This document shows, one piece after another, positions 1 through 7,099 of a stretch of DNA of 11,746 bases (position 1 is the stretch's first letter; the number at the start of each line of letters is the position of its first letter). Source of the DNA: Actinomycetota bacterium (lineage in GTDB: Bacteria; Actinomycetota; Thermoleophilia; Solirubrobacterales; Solirubrobacteraceae). The DNA lies in NCBI GenBank assembly GCA_005788585.1, contig SYBY01000453.1, positions 1 to 11,746 on the forward strand. Reading direction: 5' to 3'. The notes below the pieces were generated by a model. It worked only from the letters and a program-made list of their open reading frames with translations. It was not told the origin of the DNA and did no database searches. The position numbers were made by a program, and so were the translations under genes.

Positions 1-1
1 G

Positions 2-3000
2 CCCAGCGACTACGGCCTGAACATCGTCGCCGACAGCATCCCGCAGCGGATCGACGGCGTGCCGCTGCTGCTGCGCCAGATCAAGCTGACGATCGACCGC
101 ACCGCGGGCAACACGGCGGTGCCGTTCATGATCAACAGCTCAAGCTGCGCGGCGAAGTCCATCACCGCGACGCTGGCCAGCGACCAGTCCTCCAGCGCAT
201 CGCCCAGCGCCACGTACACCCCCAGCGGCTGCACGCAGATCGGCTTCACGCCGAGCGTCTCGGTCAATCCGGCCGCGTCGCTGAGCCCGGCGGTCAACGC
301 GACGGCGGACACCGCGTCGGCGATGAGCCTCGGCGTGACGATCCCGTCCGGGCACTCCGCCGTGAAGGACCTGACGCTGAACCTGCCGCAGGGCGTCGAG
401 CTCAACCCGTACTCGGCGACATCGCTGCAGTACTGCTCGGCCGGGCAGTTCAATGTCGGCTCGACCGCCCCTGACACCTGCCCGACGGCCTCGCGGATCG
501 CGACGGTCAGCATCGCCACGCCGTCCGTCGGCACGCTCACCGGCTACGCGTACTTCGGCGCTCCTGCCAACAGCAGCCAGGTCCTGCGGATGTTCGTCAT
601 GGCGCAGGCCGGCAGCGGCGCCGACGCCATCCGCATCAAGTTCGCGGGCGACGTCGACCTGGCCGCGACCACCGGCCGGCTGACCGCCCGCTTCACCAGC
701 CTGCCCGCCATCCAGTTCACGCAGATGACGATGAGCTTCACCGGCGGCAGCGGCGCGGTCCTCCGCACGCCCCACAACTGCGGCGCCTCGAGCCTCACGA
801 CGACGCTCGCCGCTCACGCGGGCATGGCGAACAAGACGCCGAGCACCGCGCTGAACGTCACGGGACCGAACTGCAACCCCGGGCGCTTCACGCCGACGAT
901 CTCGACGAGCGTCTCGTCGCAGGCCGCCGCCGCCTCCACGAACCTCACGACGTCGATCACCCGCCCCAACGGGGACGCGCGGCTGGCCAAGGTCAAGGTC
1001 GTCATGCCTCCCGGCCTGCTCGGCAACCTCACGATCGCCGACCAATGCCCGCTGGCGACCGCCGCGGCCGGCGCGTGCGGCGCGTCGAGCGAGGTCGGCA
1101 CGGTCTCCACCGAGACCGGTGACAGCGGCGCGACCGTCCCGCTCAGCGGAAAGGCCTACCTCACCGCGCCGCCCACCGGCGCCGTCGCCGGCCTGGCGCT
1201 CGTGGTCGACGCCCAGGTCGGCCCCGTCGACCTCGGCAAGGCCGTGGTCCAGCTGAAGATCGTGATGCGCCCCGACGACGCCGGGCTCACCATCGAGGGC
1301 GACGTCCCGGTCTACCTCAAGGGCGTCCCGCTCCTGCTCCGCCAGATCACGATGCAGATCAACAAGGCCGGGTTCCTGACCAACCGCTCCCTGTGTGACG
1401 CCACGTCGATCTCGACCACGCTCACCAGCGACCAGAGCTCGACCGCCGGCGCGAGCACGCCGTACCAGGCGACCGGCTGCGCGTCGCTGAGCTTCACCCC
1501 GACGCTGAGCGTCACGGCCTCCCCCGCCGCGTCGGACACGGCGGCCGCGATGAGCCTCGCCGTGAACCTCCCGGCGAGCGGGCAGGCCCAGGTCAAGGAC
1601 GTGACCGTGCGACTGCCCGAGGGCGTCGAGATCAACCCGGGCGCCGGCGACGGCCTCGCCGGGTGCTCGCCCGCACAGTTCGCCGCGGATTCCTCGCTGC
1701 CCGCCGGGTGCCCCGCGTCCTCGCAGATCGGCACCGCCACCGTGAACTCGCCGCTCATCGGCGTCCTCACCGGCAGCGTGTTCTTCGGGGAGCGCAACCC
1801 CGCCGTGCCCAACCAGCTCATGCGCATGTTCGTCGTCGCCCAGCAGGGCGCCGGCGATGGGGTCCGGATCAAGCTGGTCGGCGACGTCGACGTCAACCCG
1901 TCGACGGGTCAGATCACGACGACCTTCTCCCACCTGCCGCAGACGCCGTTCTCGCAGTTCAAGCTCGACCTGTCGGGCGGCGAGCGCGCGGTGCTCAGCA
2001 CGCCGCGGTCCTGCGGGACCTTCGCCGCGAACAGCAGCCTGACGCCGTACGGCGGGGGCGGCGGGGTCGCGCCGAGCGCGAACCTCTCGGTCGGCGCGGG
2101 CTGCCACGACCCCGGTCGCTTCCAGCCGAGCGTCGCGCTGGACAACAGCCCGACCCAGGCCGCTGCCGACACCACGCTGACGACCGTCATCTCGCGTCCC
2201 GACGGGGACGCCCGGCTCTCGCGCGTCGCGGTCTCGCTGCCCGACGGCCTGCTCGGCCGGCTGGACGCGGTGCCGCGCTGCGCGCTCGGCGCCGCCCGCG
2301 CGGGTGACTGCCCGCCGGCGTCGCGTGTCGGCTCGGCGACCACCGTGAGCGGCAGCGGCGCCAGCACCATCGCGCTGCCCGGCGACGTCTACTTCACCGA
2401 GGGCTACGACGGCGCGATCGCGGGCCTGGCGGTCGTCGTCGCCGCCAAAGCCGGACCGATCGACCTCGGCCGCGCGGTCGTGATGATGAAGGTCAGCGTG
2501 CGCGGCAACGCCAGCGGCATCGACATCGCCTCCGACGCGCTGCCGACCCGCCTGCAGGGCGTCCCGCTCACGCTGCAGAGCATCGCCCTGCGGATCGACC
2601 GCGGCGGGTTCCTCTTCAACGGCTCGAGCTGCGGGACGGCCGGCGCCAGCGCCGCGTTCTCGTCCGACCTCGGGACGACCGCCACCGCCGGCTCCGCGCT
2701 GGCGACCACGGGCTGCGCGAACGTCCCCTTCACCCCGTCGATGGCCATCGACCTGACCGGCGGCGTGAAGAAGGACAGCAAGCCGGCGGTCAAGGCGAAG
2801 CTCACCGTGCCCGCCGGCCACGCCAACGTGCGCAAGGTCACGCTGACGATGCCGGCCGGCATCGGCGCCGACATCGCCGCGCTGAGCTCGATGTGCTCCC
2901 GCGAGGCCTACGACGCCAACACGTGCCCCGCAGGCGCCGTCGTCGGCAGCGCGACCGCGACGAGCCCGGCGATCGCCGGGGCCCTCAGCGGCCCCGTGAC

Positions 3001-3295
3001 CCTCATCAAGAAGGCCGGCTCGGCGCTGCCCGACCTCGGCCTGCGCCTGCGCGGCGCGGTCAACGTCGATGTCGTGGGCAGCGTCAGCCTCGGTGCCGGC
3101 AACCGGCTCGTGACGACATTCGACGGCATTCCCGACGTCCCGCTCACCACCTTCGAGCTCGGCCTCAACGGGGGCGCGAAGGGCGTCCTCGTCGCCAGCG
3201 ACGACATCTGCGACGCACCGACGATCACCTCCGTGATCGGGGCGCACACCGGCGCGTCGAAGACCCTCCAGTCCACCCCGCCGTCGGCCGGGTGC
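2..3295 (+). repeat. Protein-level A/B module array in the first large gene
   Basis: There are five complete modules plus the end of a sixth. B modules carry RP(D/N)GDARL, LP.GLLG.L, C...(CP/CG)..S.VG, GPxDLG(K/R), then GVPLxLxxI and a late Cys. A modules carry VKD(L/V)T(L/V).LP.GVE(I/L)NP, C(S)..QF...CP.S.I, TG..(Y/F)FG, RMFV.AQ, DVD...TG, then (R/H).CG and a closing Cys. Lengths are A 214 and 208 aa, B 202 and 204, final A' 193. The window holds 22 cysteines: two from the cut module and four from each of the five complete ones. Copies have clearly diverged at DNA level, so this is an old array, not a recent tandem duplication. Confidence 0.88.
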
Positions 3296-3739
3296 TCGGG
3301 CTCCTCGACGAACAAGAACAGCAAGGCCTCCCAGCCGTCTGCCACCGTGCGCCTCGCCGCGCTGAAGGGCGGCAAGCCGACGCTGAAGATCACGGCGAAG
3401 GGCGGGGCCACCGCGCTGCGCTCGGTCGTCGTGACCCTGCCCAAGGGGCTGAGCGTCGTCCGCAAGAGCGCCCCGAAGAAGACCACGCTCCAGGCGCAGA
3501 ACCCGAAGGGCAAGCGCCTGAAGCTCGGCCGCAAGACAGTGACGTGGAAGACGCGGACATTCACGCTCAAGCTGCCGTCCACCGGCGCGCGCACGACGAC
3601 GCTCACGCTGCGCAAGGGCGCGCTGAAGGCCGCGGGCAAGACGCGCAAGAGCAAGAAGCTCAAGATCAAGGTCAAGCTCACTCCGGTGAAGGGCAAGGCG
3701 CGCACCCAGCAGCTGACGGTCCGCGTCGCCAAGACGTAG
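2..3739 (+). CDS. Large secreted modular four-Cys repeat protein, 5'-truncated by the window edge
   Basis: The frame is open from base 2 to the TAG at 3737-3739 (1,245 codons in the window). A GTG at 59 is only an internal valine, because conserved module sequence already precedes it. The protein is an alternating array of two module types of about 200 aa: end of a B module (2-232), A (233-874), B (875-1480), A (1481-2104), B (2105-2716), short A' (2717-3295), then a basic tail (3296-3736). Each complete module has a strand ending in LPxG, then C...CP.S.(I/V)G, then a late C...C pair about 30 residues apart. The first residues (SDYGL, then GVPLLL and VPF before a Cys) match residues 151 onward of the downstream paralogue. 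The true start is therefore probably about 450 bp left of the window, giving about 1,395 aa. No sortase motif or C-terminal membrane helix is visible. Secretion is inferred from the paralogue's signal peptide. Function is unknown; a beta-sandwich surface or wall protein is my guess. Confidence 0.9.
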   Translation, partial: PSDYGLNIVADSIPQRIDGVPLLLRQIKLTIDRTAGNTAVPFMINSSSCAAKSITATLASDQSSSASPSATYTPSGCTQIGFTPSVSVNPAASLSPAVNATADTASAMSLGVTIPSGHSAVKDLTLNLPQGVELNPYSATSLQYCSAGQFNVGSTAPDTCPTASRIATVSIATPSVGTLTGYAYFGAPANSSQVLRMFVMAQAGSGADAIRIKFAGDVDLAATTGRLTARFTSLPAIQFTQMTMSFTGGSGAVLRTPHNCGASSLTTTLAAHAGMANKTPSTALNVTGPNCNPGRFTPTISTSVSSQAAAASTNLTTSITRPNGDARLAKVKVVMPPGLLGNLTIADQCPLATAAAGACGASSEVGTVSTETGDSGATVPLSGKAYLTAPPTGAVAGLALVVDAQVGPVDLGKAVVQLKIVMRPDDAGLTIEGDVPVYLKGVPLLLRQITMQINKAGFLTNRSLCDATSISTTLTSDQSSTAGASTPYQATGCASLSFTPTLSVTASPAASDTAAAMSLAVNLPASGQAQVKDVTVRLPEGVEINPGAGDGLAGCSPAQFAADSSLPAGCPASSQIGTATVNSPLIGVLTGSVFFGERNPAVPNQLMRMFVVAQQGAGDGVRIKLVGDVDVNPSTGQITTTFSHLPQTPFSQFKLDLSGGERAVLSTPRSCGTFAANSSLTPYGGGGGVAPSANLSVGAGCHDPGRFQPSVALDNSPTQAAADTTLTTVISRPDGDARLSRVAVSLPDGLLGRLDAVPRCALGAARAGDCPPASRVGSATTVSGSGASTIALPGDVYFTEGYDGAIAGLAVVVAAKAGPIDLGRAVVMMKVSVRGNASGIDIASDALPTRLQGVPLTLQSIALRIDRGGFLFNGSSCGTAGASAAFSSDLGTTATAGSALATTGCANVPFTPSMAIDLTGGVKKDSKPAVKAKLTVPAGHANVRKVTLTMPAGIGADIAALSSMCSREAYDANTCPAGAVVGSATATSPAIAGALSGPVTLIKKAGSALPDLGLRLRGAVNVDVVGSVSLGAGNRLVTTFDGIPDVPLTTFELGLNGGAKGVLVASDDICDAPTITSVIGAHTGASKTLQSTPPSAGCSGSSTNKNSKASQPSATVRLAALKGGKPTLKITAKGGATALRSVVVTLPKGLSVVRKSAPKKTTLQAQNPKGKRLKLGRKTVTWKTRTFTLKLPSTGARTTTLTLRKGALKAAGKTRKSKKLKIKVKLTPVKGKARTQQLTVRVAKT
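3296..3736 (+). other. Lysine-rich, acid-free C-terminal domain of the first large protein
   Basis: These 147 residues contain 28 Lys, 11 Arg, no Asp, no Glu and no Cys. The domain opens with a Ser/Asn/Lys linker, then VRLAALKGGKPTLKIT and ALRSVVVTLPKGL. That repeats the LPxG strand seen at the start of each module, so the tail may be a degenerate Cys-free module. Such charge would favour binding to anionic wall polymers, lipid headgroups or nucleic acid; this is inference. Confidence 0.8.
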
Positions 3740-3743
3740 CCGC

Positions 3744-3809
3744 ATGCTGCGCCGGACCCTTGCCCTCGGGCTCCTGATCGGCGCGGTCGTGGCCCCGGCC
3801 GCCTCGGCG
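3744..3809 (+). other. Signal peptide of the second large protein
   Basis: Residues 1-22 have a positive n-region (MLRR), a hydrophobic core (LALGLLIGAVVA) and a small-residue c-region ending ASA, followed by TVTPTS. This is the usual signal peptidase I pattern with no lipobox cysteine, so the product should be released from the membrane, not lipidated. Confidence 0.9.
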
Positions 3810-6656
3810 ACGGTGACGCCGACGAGCCTCACCACGACGCCGTCGAACACCGGCGCGGCCACGCGGCCGGACTTCACCGTCGCGTTCAACCTGTCGGCGA
3901 GCCCGACGAGCGACGACGCCAAGCGCATCGTCTTCGACCTGCCGGCGGGCATGCTCGGCGACGTGCACGCCGTGCCCACGTGCACGCCCGCGCAGCTGCA
4001 GGCAGACAGCTGCCCATCCACCACGCGCATCGGGACGACATCGTCGACGGTCGACGCGATCTTCAGCCTCGACATCAGCGGCGACGTCTACGCGATGGCG
4101 GCCCAGGGCACCGAGGCCGCGCGGATGGGCGTCGTGCTGCGCCCGGGCATCGCGGACAAGATCAAGCTGCAGGCGTCCGTCCGGCTGCGCGGCGACGACT
4201 ACGGCCTGCGCGCCACCCTCGACGACCTTCCCCGGCAGGCGACCGGCGTGCCCCTCCTCGGCACCGTCGCGATCCGCATGAAGGACCTCGAGATGAAGCT
4301 CCTGGGATCCGCGAGCGGGGTGCCGTTCATCAGCGCGCCCACGACCTGCACGCCGGCCACGACGCGCGTGGAGGTCACCTCCTACGCGGGAACCACGCAG
4401 GCCGCGAGCAAGGCGTACACGCCGACGAACTGCGGCGCCGTCCCGTTCGCGCCGACCGCCGCGGTCGCCACCGACCCGTCGACACCGGACACGCCTGCAC
4501 AGACGAGCGTCACCCTCGCGGTCCCGGCGACCTCCACGCCGCGGATCCAGTCGCACCTGCGCGCCGCCACGATCACGCTGCCCGACGGCATGGAGATCAA
4601 CCCCGCGGCCGCATCAGGCGGACTGGCCGCCTGCACCGACGCCGAGTTCGGCCTCGGCAGCTCGACGGTCCCAGCCTGCTCGGCCGCATCGGCCGTCGGC
4701 GACATCACGATCGACAACGCCCAGCTCGGCACCCTGAACGGCGACGTCTTCCTCGGCAACCCGACCGCGGGCAACCTCATGCGCCTGTTCATCGCAGCGC
4801 AGCGCAGCGGCGCCGCCGACGACGTGCGCGTCAAGCTCACCGGCGCGGTGACCGCCGATCCGGCCACCGGCCGCGTGACGGCGCAGCTCGACGGGATCCC
4901 GCAGGTGCCGTTCCGCTCCATGACCATGCGGCTGCGCGGCGGCGCGCACGCCATCCTGCGCACGCCGCGGACCTGCGGTCAGACGACCCTCGCCACGAGC
5001 CTGGCCCCGTGGAGCGGCGCTGCCGCCGCGGCCCCGGGCGCGACGCTGACCACCGACGGCGGGTGTGCCGACCCCGCGCGCTTCACCCCGAGCGTCAGCA
5101 TCGCCACCAGCCCCTCGCAGGCGGGAGCGGCGACGAGCACGCAGATCGTCATCGGCCGCCCGGACGGCGACGCCCGGCTGGCCGGCGCACGCATCTCGCT
5201 GCCCTCCGGCCTCATGGGCAAGCTGACCGGAGTCCCGATGTGCGCCGTCGGCGCCACCGTCTGCCCGCCGGAGACCCGGGTCGGCGCCGCGACCGCGACG
5301 GCGGGCACCGGCGCGGCCCCGCTGTCCCTGCCCGGAGACCTGCACCTCACGCCCTCTGCCTCCGGCGGTCTCGCCGGCCTCGTCCTGCTCATCGACGCGA
5401 AGGTCGGCCCGCTCGACCTCGGACGCATCGCCGTCCCGATGGAGCTGAGCCTGCGCGAGGGCGGCAGCGGCCTCGACGTCACGGTCGCCGACATCCCGCG
5501 CCGGGTCAGCGGCATCCCGCTGGAGGTCCGGACGATCGACCTGCGCATCGACCGGGCCGGGTTCATGCTCAACCCAACCGGGTGCACCGCGCGCCCGCTC
5601 GCCGCCGTGCTGACGAGTGACCTCGGCAGCACCGCGAACCTCGCGGCGCCGTTCCAGGCCACCGGCTGCGCCCAGCTGCGCTACACGCCGCGACTGCGGA
5701 TGGCGCTCAACGGCAAGGTCACCAAGAACGCCCATCCCGACATCGCCGCCGAGCTCACGCTGCCGTCCGGCCAGGCCAACACGCAGCACGTCTCGCTGCT
5801 GCTCCCCACCGGCCTCGCGCCGGACTCGACCCGGCTGGGCAACGCCTGCCCGCTCGCCCGTGCGCAGGCCGGCACGTGCCCGGCCGCCTCGCGGATCGGC
5901 GACGCCACCGCGTCGACGCCCGCGCTGCCGACCGACCTGCGCGGCGCCGTCCACCTCGTCACCGCGCCCGGGTCCGTGCTGCCCGAGCTGCTCGTCCGCC
6001 TCGACGGCGCCGCACGGATCGATATGCGGGGATCGGTCACCTTCAGCAAGGGCCGCACGCGCGTGACGTTCGCCGGGGTGCCCGACGTCCCGCTCGACCG
6101 CTTCGCGCTGCGCCTGGCCGGCGGCAAGCGCGGCGCCATCACCACGAGCCGCGACCTGTGCCGCGGCGCCGCGCCCACCCTCGGCACCGACCTGCGCGCC
6201 CACTCCGGCCTGCGGCGCAACGCCGCGATCCGACCCGCCGTCGCGTGGTGCCGGGCCGGCACGGGCGGCGCGAAGATCACGGTCCGGCTGCGACGCCTGC
6301 GAGGCGGCACTCCGACCGTCCAGGTGACCGCGCAGGCCGGCGACGAAGCCTTGCGGCGCGTCCGCGTCACCCTGCCCGAGGGCTACCGGATCGACACGAA
6401 GCGCACCCGCCGGCTGGCGAAGGTCCGCGGCACCTCGCGGGGCAGCCGGGCACTCAAGGCCGGACGCCGCGCGCTGACCCTCGACCTCGGCGCCACGGGC
6501 AGCCGCAAGGTGACGCTGAGCCTGCCCCGCGGCACCATCCGGGTCGCCCGCACGAAGCTGCGACGCGCCCGGGTGGCGCCCGTCGCCGTGGTCGCGACGC
6601 CGACGCGGGGCATGCCCACGAAGCTCAAGCTGAAGGTGCGGCCGGCGACCCGCTGA
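3744..6656 (+). CDS. Secreted modular four-Cys repeat protein, complete paralogue of the upstream gene
   Basis: 970 aa, ATG at 3744, TGA at 6654-6656. The start is fixed by a textbook signal peptide immediately after it: MLRR, a hydrophobic core (residues 6-18) and APAASA with probable cleavage after Ala22. There is no Shine-Dalgarno sequence, and the ATG sits 4 nt after the upstream stop, so translational coupling is likely. Modules by position: B 3810-4433, A 4434-5066, B 5067-5669, short A' 5670-6251, basic tail 6252-6653. The protein has exactly 16 Cys, four per module in the same relative places and none in the tail, which suggests eight disulfides formed after export. It lacks one A-B pair compared with the upstream gene. 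No catalytic motif, transmembrane anchor or sortase signal is seen. I recall similar uncharacterised repeats in Thermoleophilia but no named family. The role is probably structural or adhesive at the envelope, with low certainty. Confidence 0.95.
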   Translation: MLRRTLALGLLIGAVVAPAASATVTPTSLTTTPSNTGAATRPDFTVAFNLSASPTSDDAKRIVFDLPAGMLGDVHAVPTCTPAQLQADSCPSTTRIGTTSSTVDAIFSLDISGDVYAMAAQGTEAARMGVVLRPGIADKIKLQASVRLRGDDYGLRATLDDLPRQATGVPLLGTVAIRMKDLEMKLLGSASGVPFISAPTTCTPATTRVEVTSYAGTTQAASKAYTPTNCGAVPFAPTAAVATDPSTPDTPAQTSVTLAVPATSTPRIQSHLRAATITLPDGMEINPAAASGGLAACTDAEFGLGSSTVPACSAASAVGDITIDNAQLGTLNGDVFLGNPTAGNLMRLFIAAQRSGAADDVRVKLTGAVTADPATGRVTAQLDGIPQVPFRSMTMRLRGGAHAILRTPRTCGQTTLATSLAPWSGAAAAAPGATLTTDGGCADPARFTPSVSIATSPSQAGAATSTQIVIGRPDGDARLAGARISLPSGLMGKLTGVPMCAVGATVCPPETRVGAATATAGTGAAPLSLPGDLHLTPSASGGLAGLVLLIDAKVGPLDLGRIAVPMELSLREGGSGLDVTVADIPRRVSGIPLEVRTIDLRIDRAGFMLNPTGCTARPLAAVLTSDLGSTANLAAPFQATGCAQLRYTPRLRMALNGKVTKNAHPDIAAELTLPSGQANTQHVSLLLPTGLAPDSTRLGNACPLARAQAGTCPAASRIGDATASTPALPTDLRGAVHLVTAPGSVLPELLVRLDGAARIDMRGSVTFSKGRTRVTFAGVPDVPLDRFALRLAGGKRGAITTSRDLCRGAAPTLGTDLRAHSGLRRNAAIRPAVAWCRAGTGGAKITVRLRRLRGGTPTVQVTAQAGDEALRRVRVTLPEGYRIDTKRTRRLAKVRGTSRGSRALKAGRRALTLDLGATGSRKVTLSLPRGTIRVARTKLRRARVAPVAVVATPTRGMPTKLKLKVRPATR
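3810..6251 (+). repeat. Protein-level B-A-B-A' module array in the second large gene
   Basis: Four modules of 208, 211, 201 and 194 aa, each ending at its fourth Cys. The first B module differs from internal B modules. It lacks the RPDGDARL lead, has DYGL, and has a VPF-type insertion before its third Cys. The cut module at the left edge of the window shares these features, which marks it as the first module of the upstream gene. The final A' is shortened and shares (G)K(V/K)...P.(I/V).A(E/K)LT(L/V)P(S/A)G.AN with the final module of the upstream gene. Confidence 0.88.
6252..6653 (+). other. Arginine-rich C-terminal domain of the second large protein
   Basis: 134 residues with 27 Arg, 9 Lys, 5 acidic residues and no Cys. 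It aligns with the tail of the upstream protein (VRLRRLRGGTPTVQV against VRLAALKGGKPTLKI; RRVRVTLPEG against RSVVVTLPKG). Net positive charge is kept while Lys has largely been exchanged for Arg. Confidence 0.8.
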
Positions 6657-6884
6657 TCAGCCGTGCAGCGCGGCCTGCTCCTGCGCGCTGGGGAACGCCC
6701 AGGCCGCATGGGTGCGCCGCTCCTGCCGGAACTGAAAGCGCATCTGGCGCGGCGGGCGCAGACCGTCGGGATGGTCTGGCCGGAACGTGGCACAGGGCTC
6801 GTCGAGGGCCAGCGCGCACAGCCCATTGCGCCGGAAGAAACAGTCCTCGCATCGCACCTTCGCCGTCGTCCTCGTCGCCGTCAT
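6657..6884 (-). CDS. Small four-cysteine protein of unknown function
   Basis: 75 aa, ATG at 6884-6882, TGA at 6659-6657. The start is chosen because an AGGAGAGG stretch lies 12 nt upstream and conserved-looking sequence begins soon after; the frame stays open further upstream to 6980. The core has CEDC, seven residues, Cys, seven residues, Cys (C-x2-C-x7-C-x7-C). It is followed by TFRPDHPDGL, PPRQMRF, RQERRTHAAWAFPS and EQAALHG. Codons are strongly G/C-ending, as in a real gene of this genome. Four clustered Cys in a leaderless, charged small protein suggest a zinc or iron-sulfur site in the cytoplasm. I have a recollection of similar short proteins in Thermoleophilia but know no function. 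Its stop abuts that of the convergent large gene with no gap. Confidence 0.72.
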   Translation of the reverse strand: MTATRTTAKVRCEDCFFRRNGLCALALDEPCATFRPDHPDGLRPPRQMRFQFRQERRTHAAWAFPSAQEQAALHG

Positions 6885-7099
6885 CCGTTTGCTGCACCTC
6901 TCCTGGAGCCGTGTGGGGAGGCGGCATGAGACCACGGGCCGCGGCGCCGCACAAGGGGGTCGGCCGGGCCATTCCCGCAAATCGCGCAGGTCTCAGGAGC
7001 GCGAGTTCGCAAACGCCGCATTTTTTCCGGGGAGGAACATTCGCTGGCTGTGCGACGGGGAAGCTCAGGCCCCGCCTCGGGTGTGCCGTTGCTGGTCGG
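6885..7099. other. Divergent intergenic region
   Basis: These roughly 215 bp separate the minus-strand four-Cys gene from the plus-strand cyclase gene, so they should hold both promoters. Visible items are the SD of the leftward gene (AGGAGAGG, reading leftward, about 6897-6904) and a small dyad GCGA-GT-TCGC (7001-7010). There is also the only A/T run of note, ATTTTTT (7020-7026), and a strong SD-like GGGGAGGAA (7029-7037). I cannot assign convincing -35/-10 boxes, and no terminator hairpin is seen. Confidence 0.5.

Noticed and set aside
59..61. GTG 59 as the start of the first large gene
   Set aside because: Residues before it (SDYGL and onward) are conserved with residues 151 onward of the paralogue, so the gene begins outside the window.
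140..4075. A 1,311-codon open frame on the minus strand across the first large gene
   Set aside because: It is antisense to conserved modular coding sequence, its product is an Arg/Gly/Ala-rich shadow with no motif or signal, and such long open frames are expected opposite high-GC3 genes.
3980..6203. Long overlapping open frames on both strands inside the second large gene (3980-5620 +, 4614-6203 -)
   Set aside because: Low-complexity Arg/His/Pro/Gly-rich translations with no domains; the third frame holds the signal peptide and Cys modules.
7001..7026. Possible rho-independent terminator (GCGA-GT-TCGC followed by a T run)
   Set aside because: The stem is only 4 bp and the T run begins 10 nt after it, so it does not meet the usual stem-plus-U-tract form.
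5876..7099. Upstream extension of the first cyclase frame into the end of the second large gene
   Set aside because: The translation before about 7100 is Arg/Pro-rich shadow of the large gene and intergenic DNA; domain sequence begins only at the hydrophobic helix.
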